Assembly (NCBI GenBank): GCA_014874455.1
Contig: JADBJL010000090.1
Coordinates: 1-64,000, forward strand
Reading direction: 5' to 3'
DNA: 64,000 bases
Source: Thermomicrobiaceae bacterium
GTDB lineage: Bacteria; Chloroflexota; Chloroflexia; Thermomicrobiales; Thermomicrobiaceae
Below the pieces are notes generated by a model. That model did not search any database and was not told the origin of the DNA. It saw only the letters and a program-made list of their open reading frames with translations. This document shows positions 55,255 through 64,000 of the stretch, piece after piece; within the stretch, counting starts at the first letter, position 1; the number at the start of each line of letters is the position of its first letter. Both the position numbers and the translations under genes were made by a program.

Positions 55255-55680
55255 CTACGCCGGGGCAGGATTCGCTGGCGGGCACACGCCCGCCAGCGCT
55301 CGCTTCTGCTCTCCCGCGGGCAGCGTGAGCACGGGAGGGAGCATGCGCTCACTGACGAGCAGCCGCGGCAGCGGATCACCCAGCGCGGCGATGGCGTGGA
55401 CGATCCCGGGGGCGAGGTCAAGCAGGCCCAAGATTCGGGTGACGCGGGCGCGGGTTAATGCCGCAGTTGCGGGCTAGGTCAGCCCAACAGGCGCACTCCC
55501 CACACTCAGCATGCCGTGCCACACCTGCGCCAAGGCGATGGGATAGCGCTGCTGCCTGGCGGGACGCGCCGGCCCTGGCGGCTTGAAGCGGTCGGGGGCT
55601 CGGTGCTCTCGAAGTGGTACTCCAGCCGCGTAGCTCCCCGCATGGCCAGCGTGGCGCCCAGCGAGGAGTGTTAGATTGAG
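55255..55680 (-). pseudogene. remnant of a recombinase-associated HTH protein
   Basis: One minus-strand frame reads LTRARVTRILGLLDLAPGIVHAIAAL, then LVSERMLPPVLTLPAGEQ; another gives PIALAQVWHGML. Together they resemble the small ParB-HTH-like proteins found beside site-specific recombinases in phage-like elements. The pieces are in different frames and no start is seen. It suggests a lost mobile element. Confidence 0.45.
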
Positions 55681-55768
55681 GGAGAAAGTTCGGGATTTCC
55701 CCCGCCTCGGGGAGCGAAGCGAGCCGGACGAGGTCAACGCCGGACGGCGGTTACCATCTCTCGAGCGA

Positions 55769-55993
55769 TCACGAACGCTCGCTCAGCCGACCATCCTCAT
55801 CTTCGGGCATGTCCCAGTAGTCATAGAGTGTCAGGCGCCAGTGGCCCTCACCCTCATCCTCACCGATCATTCGCGTATAGGAGTCGAGCGTGTATGCGAA
55901 GCCGGGAGTGTCGGCCGCCTCGATCGCTTCGATGGCTTCATCGAAGGAATCGAAGTACAGCTCGCGAATCGCGTTACCGCGACTGTCGTTCAT
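55769..55993 (-). CDS. hypothetical acidic protein, 74 aa
   Basis: I do not recognise the family. It is rich in acidic and aromatic residues (SFDEAIEAIEAADTPGFAYTLDSYTRMIGEDEGEGHWRLTLYDYWD). ATG 55993 follows a GAGG-type site. It lies 195 bases downstream of mutL on the same strand. A degraded copy of its start is seen beside the mutL fragment at 27.4 kb, so the gene-mutL linkage is old. Confidence 0.65.
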   Translation of the reverse strand: MNDSRGNAIRELYFDSFDEAIEAIEAADTPGFAYTLDSYTRMIGEDEGEGHWRLTLYDYWDMPEDEDGRLSERS

Positions 55994-56188
55994 CGCCAGC
56001 CTCGCTTTCCCCTCTCATCCTCGGAATTCGGTGTCGCTCTGAAACCAAACGCGACGCGCTCGAACATGTCGAGCCGATCCAGTCATGAGCGCGCGCTCTG
56101 TTGGGGCGAGGGTGCAGGCTGCTGTCGAGCTCAACAGGTACGGCGACGCCGCCAGAGGATGGGCGCATGCACGTCGATCGCGTCGAAG

Positions 56189-57916
56189 CTACCAGCCGAA
56201 GGTGCGCGCGATCAGCTCCTCGCCGACGCGTAGGAGCAGCGGCGAGCCGTGCGGGCAGACCGCCGGTGCCGCAGTGTGGCCGAGCGCCTCGACCAGCGCC
56301 CGCATCGCCGGCCGCTCGAGCGGTCGACCCCGCCGCACCGCGGTGCGGCAGGCGAGTTCAACCCAGAGGCGCTCCTTCCAGGTCTCGCCGGCCGCCTCCT
56401 CGTCGGCCAGCGCCAGAAGCGTCTTCAGCAGTTCGTCCGGCTGCCCTAGCGCGGCCAGCGCGTCGCCGGAGAGCCCGGGGAGCACGCCAGGCATCGGTGG
56501 AGCCGCGCGTAGGAGGAAGGTGTGTGAGCCGAAGACCTCACAGCGGAAGCCGAGCGCGGCCAGTTCCTCGAGCCGCCGGCTGAAACGCGCGGCTTGGGTT
56601 GGCCTCAGCTCGATCAGCAGTGGATCCGGGAGGACGAACGGCTCCTCGCCTTCGGCTCCGTGCAGGGCCTTGAGGCGCTCGTAGAGGATGCGCTCGTGCG
56701 CCCGATGTTGATCGACCAGGTAGAGGCCATCCGAGCCCTCCAGCAGCACGAGCCGCGCCTGCACCTGTCCGATCAGGCGAAGCGGCGGTAGGCCAGGGGT
56801 GATGAGCGGGCCATCATCGTCGTAGGCGCTCGATTCCTCAGCGACCAGGGGCGCTGTGGCCAAGGGGTCGAAGCCAGCTCGTGGCAGTAGCTGGAGGGAG
56901 CGGGCACGCCGCCCGAGAACGGTACGGATCAGCTCTCCCGCTGCCCTGCCGATCTCCTGCTCCGCCAGGAGTCGCACCTCGAGCTTCGATGGGTGGATGT
57001 TGACGTCGACCTTCTCGGGTTCGGTCTCGATCACCAGCACCAGCACCGGGTGACGACCGCGCGGCAGCAATGGCCGGTAGGCGGCCTCGAGCGTCGCGAG
57101 CAGGCCACGTGGCTGCGTCCAGCGGCCATTGACGATGACGTGTATCTGGTTCCGCCCCGGGCGAGTCACCTCCGGGTCCGCGATCAGCCCCGAGATACTG
57201 GCTCCGGCGACCGCGATCGGGCCCAGGGGCTGAAGCCTTCCGGCCAGTGCCGGCCCGTAGAGCTCGATTACGGTCGTTGCCCGATCGCCGGAGCCGCTCG
57301 TCTGCAGCACCTGTCGCTCGTCGACGATCAGCGTCATCCGGACGTGCGGCGCGGCCAGCGCCAGCCGGCGCACAGTCTGGCCGATCAGGGCCACTTCGGC
57401 TTGGGGACGCCCGGCTGCAGCCAGCCGCGCCGGCATGTTCTGGAAGAGGCGACGCACGGTCACCGTGGTACCGCGCGGTCGCGGGGCCGGCTCGTCGACC
57501 GCGACGGTGCCGTCGCGGAGCGTCAGCCGCCGGCCGACGCCGCTGTCGTCCGCTGCGCTGACCAGCGTGAGCTCGGCCACTGCCGCGATGCTGGGCAACG
57601 CTTCGCCCCGGAAGCCGAGCGTGCGAATCTGGAGCAGGTCGTCTCCCGGCAGCTTGCTGGTGGCGTGGCGCTGGCAGGCGAGCGGCAGCTCCTCCGGCGG
57701 GATCCCGATGCCGTCGTCGCTGACGCGGATCAAGGTCAGGCCGCCGCCGCGCACTTCGACCCGAATCTCGCGTGCCTCGGCGTCGAGTGCGTTCTCGACG
57801 AGCTCCTTGACCACTGAGGCCGGTCGCTCGATCACCTCGCCGGCGGCGATGCGCGCCGCGAGCGAAGGCGGCAGTACTCGGATCGGCCGGCGAGCTCGCT
57901 CGTGCGCACTGGTCAT
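56189..57916 (-). CDS. mutL: DNA mismatch repair protein MutL
   Basis: MutL couples mismatch recognition by MutS to downstream repair. The GHKL ATPase domain has AAGEVIERPASVVKELVENALDA, DDGIGI and TLGFRGEALPSIAAV, then the transducer domain and a C-terminal dimerisation domain with PHGSPLL near the end. The classic endonuclease motif DQHAxxExxxxE is present as DQHRAHERILYE. Length is 575 residues from ATG 57916; ATG 57925 is possible. It lies 46 bases after mutS, forming one operon. Confidence 0.95.
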   Translation of the reverse strand: MTSAHERARRPIRVLPPSLAARIAAGEVIERPASVVKELVENALDAEAREIRVEVRGGGLTLIRVSDDGIGIPPEELPLACQRHATSKLPGDDLLQIRTLGFRGEALPSIAAVAELTLVSAADDSGVGRRLTLRDGTVAVDEPAPRPRGTTVTVRRLFQNMPARLAAAGRPQAEVALIGQTVRRLALAAPHVRMTLIVDERQVLQTSGSGDRATTVIELYGPALAGRLQPLGPIAVAGASISGLIADPEVTRPGRNQIHVIVNGRWTQPRGLLATLEAAYRPLLPRGRHPVLVLVIETEPEKVDVNIHPSKLEVRLLAEQEIGRAAGELIRTVLGRRARSLQLLPRAGFDPLATAPLVAEESSAYDDDGPLITPGLPPLRLIGQVQARLVLLEGSDGLYLVDQHRAHERILYERLKALHGAEGEEPFVLPDPLLIELRPTQAARFSRRLEELAALGFRCEVFGSHTFLLRAAPPMPGVLPGLSGDALAALGQPDELLKTLLALADEEAAGETWKERLWVELACRTAVRRGRPLERPAMRALVEALGHTAAPAVCPHGSPLLLRVGEELIARTFGW

Positions 57917-57962
57917 GCCGGCCATCTCCTCGCGTCGAATGACCTCTCAGCCGTAGCTGCTC

Positions 57963-60650
57963 CTACGTCGTCGTCTTCCCGCGGAGCCGGGCCTGCTGCT
58001 CGAAGAGCCAGTCCAGCGCCTCCCGCGGGGTCATGCTGGTCAGGTCGAGCGCGCAGAGCTCGCGGGCCAGCCGCTGGCTGGCGTTCAAGCTGGGCTGGAA
58101 ACCGGCGAGCGTGAGCTGGTACGCCGCACGCTCACGCCCTTCAGCGACCTGGTCAGTCGTCGCCGGTTCCTCGCGTGGCGGCGCGAGCCGGCATGTTGAC
58201 TGACCCACGGTCAGCTCGGCGAGCAGCGTCTCCGCTCGCTCGGCTACCCAGGGCGGCAAGCCGGCCAGGCGGGCGACTTGGATGCCGTAGGCGCGGTTCG
58301 CCGGTCCGGGGCGCACCGCATAGAGGAAAATGACCCGGCCGTCTCGCTCCAGCGCGGCGACGTGCACGTTGGCCACCCCCTCCAGCTCTTCCGCGAGCGC
58401 CGTGAGCTCCAGGTAGTGCGTGGCGAAGAGCGTCCTGGCACCGATCCGATTATGGATATCCTCCAGCACCGCGCGGGCGATGGCCATCCCATCGTGGGTG
58501 CTGGTGCCGCGGCCGACCTCGTCGAGTATGACCAGGCTGCGGCGGGTCGCCTGGTGCAGGATCGTGGCGGTCTCTACCATCTCGACCATGAAGGTGCTCT
58601 GGCCACCAGAGAGGTCGTCCTGAGCGCCGACCCGGCTGAAGATGCGATCCACCAGGCCGATGCGTGCCTCAGCGGCGGGCACGAACGAGCCGATCTGGGC
58701 CAGGAGGACGATCAGGGCTACCTGGCGGAGGTAGGTGCTCTTCCCACCCATGTTCGGGCCTGTCACCACCAGCACGCGCGGCCCGTCGCCGCCCAAGTGG
58801 CAGTCGTTCGGGATGAACGGCTCGCCGGCCAGGCTGGCCTCGACGACCGGGTGACGCCCGGCCACGATGTGCAGGACGTCGCTCTCTTCCAGAACAGGAG
58901 CGACCCAGCCCCGGCGGGCCGCGACCTCAGCGAGCGCGAGTAGCGCATCCAAGAAGGCGATCTGGCCCGCAGTCTGGAGCAGGCGCCCGGTGTGCGCCGC
59001 GATCTCGCCGCTGAGCCGTGCCAGCGCCTCCCGCTCGAGCGCTGCGATCTCCTCCTCGGCGGCAAGGATACGAACCTCTGCCTCCTTTAGAGCTGTCGTG
59101 ACGTAGCGCTCGCCGGTGGCGACCGTCTGCCTGCGGATGTAGTCCGGTGGAACCAGCGGCAGGTTCGGGCGCGTGACCTCGATGTAGTAGCCGAAGACTT
59201 TATTGTAGCCGACCTTGAGCGAGCGAATCCCGGTTCGCTCGCGCTCCTTGCGCTCGAGCGTCGCGAGCCAGTGGCGCGTCTCATAGATCTCAGCGATAGC
59301 CGCATCCAGAGCCGGGCTGAAGCCAGGCCGAATGCGGGCGCCTTCAGCGTCTTCGACCACGGCTGAGTCGATCAGTTCCTGGAGATCTGCACAGGGATCG
59401 ATCTCCTCCGCGAACTGGCGCAGAGCTGGGGCGCTGGCGTGCCCGAGGTGCTCGACGAGCGCCGCGGCCGCACGTAGCGAGGCGCCGAGCGTCAGGAAGT
59501 CGCGGACTCCGGCTAGCCCCTGCGTGACCCGACCGGTTAACCGCTCGAGGTCGCCGGTGCTCAGAAGCTGCCGCGCCAGGCTAGCGCGCAGGCTGCCGTC
59601 AGCGACCAGGGCCGTGACGATGGCCTGCCGGCGCTGCAGCTCGGGGAGATCGCACAGCGGCCTGCCCAGGAGCCGGCGCAGAGCTCGGGCACCCATCGCG
59701 GTGCGGGTCTCGTCGAGCACGCCGAGGAGGCTGCCCCGGGTGCCGCCGGTGCGGAAGCTGCGCGTAAGCTCCAGGTTGCGCCGGGTCGCGGCGTCGAGCC
59801 CCACGCGGTCTCCAGTCGACTCGGCCCGCAGGCCCGTGAGGAGCGGCAGCAGCGCCGGGTTGGTCCGGTTCAGGTAGGCGAGAATCGCGCCGGCCGCGCC
59901 GGTTGCCGCGGGCTTCTCGTCACAGCCATAGGCTGCCAGCGAGCGGACGCGGAAGTGCTCCATCAAGCTGCTGCGGGCGCGCTCAGGGTCGAAGTGCCAG
60001 TGCTCGAGGCGGGTCACGTGGCCGAGCAGCGGCGGGCTCGATTGCAGGGTATCCGGGACCAGGCACTCCGCGGGGTCGAGGCGCGCGAGCTCCTCAGCCA
60101 ACTGCGTTTCGGCCTCTGTGCCACGGAGTTCGATAACGGCGAACTCTCCGGTGCTGACGTCTACCCAGGCCAGGCCCAGCCGCTCGCCATGCGGGTAGAC
60201 TGCAGCCAGGTAGCGGTTCTCTCCAGCCGGTAGGAGCGCCGGCTCGGCGACGGTGCCAGGTGTCAGCACGCGCGTGACGGCACGCTCGACCAGCCCGCGC
60301 CCCGGCTCGCTGAGCTGTTCGGCGATCGCGACGGTGTGTCCTGCAGCGAGGAGGCGAGCCAGGTAGTGATTGAGCGCGTGGTGAGGGATGCCCGCCATCG
60401 GCACACGACCGTTGCGCCCGAAGCTGCGCGAGGTGAGCGTGACACGCGCATCCCTGGCGACGATGCGCGCGTCGTCGTCGAAGGCCTCGTAGAAATCGCC
60501 CAGCCGGTAGAGCAGAATCGCGTTCGGGTACTGGCTCTTGAGGTCGAGGTACTGCTGGCGGGAAGGCACGAGCTCGGGCATCGCCCGGTGCTCGCCCGCC
60601 TGCGATCGCTTCCGTGCCGCCCTGCGCCGGTGGGTCGTCTCTCGCGTCAT
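57963..60650 (-). CDS. mutS: DNA mismatch repair protein MutS
   Basis: MutS recognises mismatches and small loops. The mismatch-binding domain carries the Phe-x-Glu motif as GDFYEAF. The ATPase domain has the Walker A GPNMGGKST, the DDLSGGQSTFMVEM signature and Walker B VILDEVGRGTST. Length is 895 residues from ATG 60650. A TATAAT box sits only 7 bases upstream of this ATG, so the transcript may be leaderless; ATG 60581 (MPELVPSRQQYL) is the alternative start. Confidence 0.95.
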   Translation of the reverse strand: MTRETTHRRRAARKRSQAGEHRAMPELVPSRQQYLDLKSQYPNAILLYRLGDFYEAFDDDARIVARDARVTLTSRSFGRNGRVPMAGIPHHALNHYLARLLAAGHTVAIAEQLSEPGRGLVERAVTRVLTPGTVAEPALLPAGENRYLAAVYPHGERLGLAWVDVSTGEFAVIELRGTEAETQLAEELARLDPAECLVPDTLQSSPPLLGHVTRLEHWHFDPERARSSLMEHFRVRSLAAYGCDEKPAATGAAGAILAYLNRTNPALLPLLTGLRAESTGDRVGLDAATRRNLELTRSFRTGGTRGSLLGVLDETRTAMGARALRRLLGRPLCDLPELQRRQAIVTALVADGSLRASLARQLLSTGDLERLTGRVTQGLAGVRDFLTLGASLRAAAALVEHLGHASAPALRQFAEEIDPCADLQELIDSAVVEDAEGARIRPGFSPALDAAIAEIYETRHWLATLERKERERTGIRSLKVGYNKVFGYYIEVTRPNLPLVPPDYIRRQTVATGERYVTTALKEAEVRILAAEEEIAALEREALARLSGEIAAHTGRLLQTAGQIAFLDALLALAEVAARRGWVAPVLEESDVLHIVAGRHPVVEASLAGEPFIPNDCHLGGDGPRVLVVTGPNMGGKSTYLRQVALIVLLAQIGSFVPAAEARIGLVDRIFSRVGAQDDLSGGQSTFMVEMVETATILHQATRRSLVILDEVGRGTSTHDGMAIARAVLEDIHNRIGARTLFATHYLELTALAEELEGVANVHVAALERDGRVIFLYAVRPGPANRAYGIQVARLAGLPPWVAERAETLLAELTVGQSTCRLAPPREEPATTDQVAEGRERAAYQLTLAGFQPSLNASQRLARELCALDLTSMTPREALDWLFEQQARLRGKTTT

Positions 60651-60656
60651 GAGGCG

Positions 60657-60662
60657 ATTATA
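60657..60662 (-). promoter_or_regulatory. TATAAT box directly upstream of mutS
   Basis: A perfect -10 hexamer ends 6 bases before the mutS ATG at 60650, which would put the transcription start at or next to the start codon. The -35 region is weak. If so, the mRNA is leaderless. Confidence 0.5.
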
Positions 60663-60860
60663 CCGACCACTTACCGGATCAGTGACCGGCCGGCACAACA
60701 GGAAGTGGGCGCTCGGTCGAGGGCATCGCCTACACACATGGCGGGTGCTAGCGTAGTCGACCGCTCTGTAGTCAACATAACGCATGAAGTGACCTCGACC
60801 TGCTAGCATTGTCCAGCATCAAGGTGGCTTCTAGAATCCCACATGATGAAGGGAGGCGCG

Positions 60861-61844
60861 ATGCGTATCGCTGTGACGCGGAGGATTCCTGACGCAGGTC
60901 TGGCACTGCTCGCTGAGGCAGCCGAGGTGGTCGTCTGGCCCAAGAGCCTGCCACCGAACCGCGAGGAGCTGATCGGATTGACGGCCGGGGCGGACGGGCT
61001 GCTCACCCTGCTGACGGAGCGTGTGGATGGAGAGCTGCTGGACGCCGTGCCGACGGTGCGCGCTGTGAGCAACATGGCCGTGGGTTACGATAACATCGAC
61101 GTCGAGGCCGCGACCACTCGAGGTGTCGTCGTCTGCATCACCCCGGACGTACTGACAGAAACGACCGCCGACTTCACCTTCGCTCTGCTGCTGGCGGTCG
61201 CTCGCCGAGTCAAGCCGGCCGCCGATGCCGTGCTCCGCGGAGAGTGGAAGACCTGGGAGCCGCTGGGGTTCCTGGGCCAGGACGTGTACGGATCGACGTT
61301 GGGGATCATTGGGATGGGCCGCATCGGGCAAGCGGTGGCTCGCCGTGCTCGTGGTTTCGCGATGACGATCCTCTACACCGATCAGGCACCGAGGCCCGAG
61401 ATCGAGAACGAAGTTGGCGCCCGCTTCGTCGGCATCGACCAGCTTTTGCGGGAGAGCGACGTGGTGAGTCTCCATGTCCCTCTCACCAGAGAGACCCGCA
61501 AGATGATCGGGGCTGAGCAACTCCGAATGATGAAGCGCTCGGCCATTCTCATCAACACCGCACGAGGAGGGGTCATCGACACCGAGGCGCTGGCCGACGC
61601 GCTGGAGAGCGGCACGATCTGGGCAGCGGGCTTGGACGTGACCGATCCAGAGCCGCTACCGGCCGACCATCGCTTGCTTCGCCTGCCGAACGTGCTTGTG
61701 ACCCCGCACATCGCGAGTGCCAGCGAGGTGACGCGCACGCGGATGGCACGGCTTGCGGCAGAGAACCTGCTCGCCGCGCTGCGCGGAGAGCGGCCTCCGC
61801 GCTCAATCAACTGGGAGGCTGTACGTGGCCACGCGCAGTCGTAG
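60861..61844 (+). CDS. D-2-hydroxyacid dehydrogenase (glyoxylate/hydroxypyruvate reductase-like)
   Basis: NAD(P)-dependent reductase of 2-oxoacids. The Rossmann motif is GIIGMGRIGQAVARRARGF; the catalytic Arg lies in NTARGGVID and the His in TPHIASAS. Length is 327 residues, like glyoxylate reductases and shorter than SerA because it lacks an ACT domain. ATG 60861 follows GGGAGG. The first 225 coding bases are nearly identical to the fragment at 51.4 kb. Substrate (glyoxylate, hydroxypyruvate or phosphoglycerate) is not certain. Confidence 0.9.
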   Translation: MRIAVTRRIPDAGLALLAEAAEVVVWPKSLPPNREELIGLTAGADGLLTLLTERVDGELLDAVPTVRAVSNMAVGYDNIDVEAATTRGVVVCITPDVLTETTADFTFALLLAVARRVKPAADAVLRGEWKTWEPLGFLGQDVYGSTLGIIGMGRIGQAVARRARGFAMTILYTDQAPRPEIENEVGARFVGIDQLLRESDVVSLHVPLTRETRKMIGAEQLRMMKRSAILINTARGGVIDTEALADALESGTIWAAGLDVTDPEPLPADHRLLRLPNVLVTPHIASASEVTRTRMARLAAENLLAALRGERPPRSINWEAVRGHAQS

Positions 61845-61860
61845 GCAGGAGACAAAGCGC

Positions 61861-63093
61861 GTGCGTGTCGTTGTGACCGGAATGGGAATCGTCTCGCCTA
61901 TCGGGAGCGACCTACCGACAGTCTGGCAGAGTCTGCTGGACGGGCGGTCGGGGACGGATCTCGTGACCCGTGTGCACGTGAGCGACCTGCCCAGCCGGAT
62001 CGCAGGCGAGGTGCGCGACTTCGACCCAGTTCACTGGCTGGGCCCGAAGGAGGCGCGTCGCACCGACCGCTTCATCCAGTTCGCCGTTGCCGCTGCCCGG
62101 CTGGCGCTCCAGCAAGCCGGACTGGAGATTGCCGGTGACCTCGCAAATCGAACTGCGGTGATCATCGGCAGTGCGCTGGGGGGAATGGAGACGATCGAAC
62201 GCGAGCTAGGCGTCCTTTTCACTCGCGGGCCGTCGCGCGTGAGCCCCTTTCTGATTCCGATGTTCCTGCCTGACATGGCCGCGGGCTACATATCGATCGT
62301 TACTGGCGCGCGTGGGCCGAACTTCTCGACGCTTTCGGCCTGCGCGAGCGGGGCTCACGCGATCGGCGAGGGAGCCGAGATCATCCGGCGGGGGCAGGCT
62401 GACGTCGTCCTCGCTGGGGGGAGCGAAGCGGCCATTACTCGTGGGATCATCGCTGCCTTCTGCGCTCTCCAGGCGTTGTCCACCAGGAACGATGAGCCAC
62501 GAACGGCCAGTCGTCCCTTCGACCTGACTCGGGACGGATTCGTGATTGCGGAGGGCGCGGCTGTGCTGGTGCTGGAACGGCTCGACCATGCCCTGGCGCG
62601 TGGGGCGCTGATCCTCGCTGAACTGACAGGTTATGCATCGACGGCCGACGCGTACCACATCGTCCAACCGTGTGCCAGTGGAGAAGGGGCGGCGCGCTGC
62701 ATGCGGCTCGCCATCGACGATGCCGGACTCACGCCGGGGGACATCGACTACGTGAACGCGCACGGAACCTCGACGCCGCTGAACGACGCGGCGGAGACCA
62801 CGGCGATCAAGGCGGCCTTCGCCGGACATCGGATTCCCCCGGTCAGCTCGACGAAGTCGCTGACCGGGCACCTGCTGGGCGCGGCCGGCGCGGTGGAGGC
62901 GGTCTTCGCGATCCTGGCCTTGCAGCATCAGGTTATCCCGCCGACCTGGCACCTGCGCGAGCCGGATCCGGCGTGCGATCTCGACTATGTCCCAGAGGGG
63001 CCTCGGCCGGCGCGGCTGCGCCACGCCATGAGCAACGCCTTCGGTTTCGGCGGGCACAATACCTCGCTGATCTTCAGCCGCTACGAGGAGTAG
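61861..63093 (+). CDS. fabF: beta-ketoacyl-ACP synthase II
   Basis: KAS II elongates acyl-ACP by Claisen condensation with malonyl-ACP. The protein starts VRVVVTGMGIVSPIG, has the nucleophile Cys161 in LSACASGAHAIGEG, and the two catalytic His residues in NAHGTSTPLND and KSLTGHLLGAAGA. Length is 410 residues. GTG 61861 has AGGAGA 8 bases upstream; the longer frame would run into the dehydrogenase gene. It lies 16 bases after that gene. acpP and fabH are not in the window. Confidence 0.94.
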   Translation: MRVVVTGMGIVSPIGSDLPTVWQSLLDGRSGTDLVTRVHVSDLPSRIAGEVRDFDPVHWLGPKEARRTDRFIQFAVAAARLALQQAGLEIAGDLANRTAVIIGSALGGMETIERELGVLFTRGPSRVSPFLIPMFLPDMAAGYISIVTGARGPNFSTLSACASGAHAIGEGAEIIRRGQADVVLAGGSEAAITRGIIAAFCALQALSTRNDEPRTASRPFDLTRDGFVIAEGAAVLVLERLDHALARGALILAELTGYASTADAYHIVQPCASGEGAARCMRLAIDDAGLTPGDIDYVNAHGTSTPLNDAAETTAIKAAFAGHRIPPVSSTKSLTGHLLGAAGAVEAVFAILALQHQVIPPTWHLREPDPACDLDYVPEGPRPARLRHAMSNAFGFGGHNTSLIFSRYEE

Positions 63094-63239
63094 CTAAGAC
63101 GCTCGCAGCAGGCTTCCGCCGCCAGCCTGGCCGTCCACTTGCGGGTCGTGTCCGCCTCGATTCTTTGGCGTGGCCGAGCGCGGGGCTGAAGGCTTGCGCT
63201 CGGCCCATTAAGCCGGCTCACCTGCCCTCACCCCCTGCC

Positions 63240-63265
63240 CCCTCTCCCGACGGTTCGGGAGAGGG
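63240..63265. repeat. CCCTCTCCCGA inverted repeat (possible dispersed repeat)
   Basis: An 11-bp perfect stem with a 4-base loop, preceded by a C-rich stretch (CCCTCACCCCCTGCCC). This composition resembles dispersed intergenic repeats found in many GC-rich genomes. Copy number cannot be judged from one window. Confidence 0.55.
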
Positions 63266-63530
63266 TCGCGCGCTACGCCAGCGATCGAACTCGCGCCACC
63301 TCGCGTCGCCCTGAGGGACGAACGGCCTCTGAAGCTGCGCAGCTAACCCACGACCTGAGACGGAGCCCGGTGCCCAAGCGCTGGCTCAACGGGGCCCCCC
63401 GCAGCATCCGGCGAGGCCGTGGGATGTCCCCACCTCTGCGACTTTCGACCCTCACCGCAGCGTCGCCACCCCCTCTGCCGCTCGCGGGGGAAGAGCCACC
63501 GTGGAAGTTCGGCTTACACGTGGGAAGCAT

Positions 63531-63556
63531 CGAGCGCCCGACCATGCGGGCGCTCG
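63531..63556 (-). terminator. candidate rpoD terminator hairpin
   Basis: A 10-bp perfect stem (CGAGCGCCCG / CGGGCGCTCG) with a 6-base loop lies 26 bases after the rpoD stop on the minus strand. No T run is obvious. Confidence 0.5.
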
Positions 63557-63581
63557 CCAGACGCACGGGCTGTGCCTAGGC

Positions 63582-64000
63582 TCAGTCCAGGTAGCCGCGC
63601 AGGACGCGGCTGCAGCTCGGATGGCGCAGCTTGCGCAGCGCCTTCGCCTCGATCTGCCTGATACGCTCGCGTGTGATCCCGAACTCGCGGCCGACCTCTT
63701 CGAGCGTCCGGAACTGGCCGTCTTCCAGCCCGAAGCGGAGGATGATGATCCGCCGTTCACGCTCGCTGAGCCGGCTCAGCGCCTCCTCGATCTGACTGCG
63801 CAGCAACTGTTGCGACGCAAGTTCCAGGGGTGCGGGCATCGACTCGTCCTCGATGAAGTCGCCGAGAAAGGCATCACCGTCCTGACCGACCGGAGCCTCG
63901 AGCGAGACCGGCAGGCGAGCCGCTTCGAGCACCTGGCGCACCTTCTCTTCGGGGAGATCGAGTGCCCGAGCGACCTCGAGCTGCGTCGGCTCGCGTTCGA
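63582..64000 (-). CDS. rpoD: primary sigma factor RpoD/SigA, partial (5' end outside window)
   Basis: The minus strand encodes region 3 ([37 protein letters not shown]) and region 4 ([18 protein letters not shown], then [25 protein letters not shown]) of the housekeeping sigma-70. The frame is open to the window edge, so regions 1-2 lie outside. The C-terminus RVLRGYLD is normal for the family. Confidence 0.94.
   Translation of the reverse strand, partial: EREPTQLEVARALDLPEEKVRQVLEAARLPVSLEAPVGQDGDAFLGDFIEDESMPAPLELASQQLLRSQIEEALSRLSERERRIIILRFGLEDGQFRTLEEVGREFGITRERIRQIEAKALRKLRHPSCSRVLRGYLD

Larger units (their letters stand above)
63094..63581. other. convergent intergenic region with two hairpins
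   Basis: No gene is seen between fabF and rpoD. It contains the CCCTCTCCCGA hairpin and the CGAGCGCCCG hairpin listed separately. Confidence 0.5.

Overview
The window looks like part of the chromosome of a GC-rich, probably thermophilic bacterium of the Chloroflexota, class Thermomicrobia (Thermomicrobium/Sphaerobacter-like). This is inferred from gene content, protein style and GTG/TTG start use; no 16S rRNA gene is present. Three zones can be told apart.

Zone 1 (1-26.6 kb) is ordinary, dense core genome. A partial MBL-fold hydrolase and two tRNA genes (Gly, Pro) are followed by a long minus-strand information-processing operon, in transcription order nusA-ylxR-infB-rbfA-nrnA-truB-ribF-tyrS. 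From a divergent promoter region the plus strand carries yvcK-gap-pgk-tpiA-secG, an extracellular solute-binding protein and tatA. Next come a Ser/Thr kinase fused to a PQQ-type propeller, lepB, a bifunctional-nuclease-domain protein, a SigR/RsrA-like sigma/anti-sigma pair, a stand-alone NuoE/NuoF diaphorase pair and an ornithine-cyclodeaminase-family gene.

Zone 2 (about 26.5-55.7 kb) is an accessory region starting at tRNA-Asn. It contains many broken genes and a set of heavy-metal (probably copper) functions. These include a low-GC GAF sensor kinase/NarL pair with a cupredoxin, a DeoR-HTH/NosL-like regulator in an operon with an OmpR/HisKA two-component system, an HMA-like protein, a lipoprotein, a Cys/His-rich membrane protein and a YHS protein. 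Further on are ChrB with a P-type ATPase, DedA (with a broken PAP2 tail), a DUF5676 protein, an ABC1/UbiB kinase, a geranylgeranyl-reductase-like flavoprotein, and a CopA copper ATPase with a cupredoxin and a small secreted protein. Four promoters in this zone carry the same unusual operator: four YTCAG half-sites at exactly 11-bp period, with a -10-like hexamer always 15 bp after the start of the last half-site. This is the strongest novel signal in the window and most likely the binding site of the OmpR-type regulator at 32133-32807.

Zone 2 also holds partial second copies of genes found intact to its right: the 3' end of mutL at 27.5 kb and the 5' part of a 2-hydroxyacid dehydrogenase gene at 51.4 kb. 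Many of its reading frames are interrupted by stops that single C:G to T:A transitions could have produced. I read it as a mosaic island that was acquired and is partly decaying.

Zone 3 (55.7-64 kb) returns to core genome: a small conserved ORF, mutL, mutS, a D-2-hydroxyacid dehydrogenase, fabF and the 3' part of the primary sigma factor gene rpoD.
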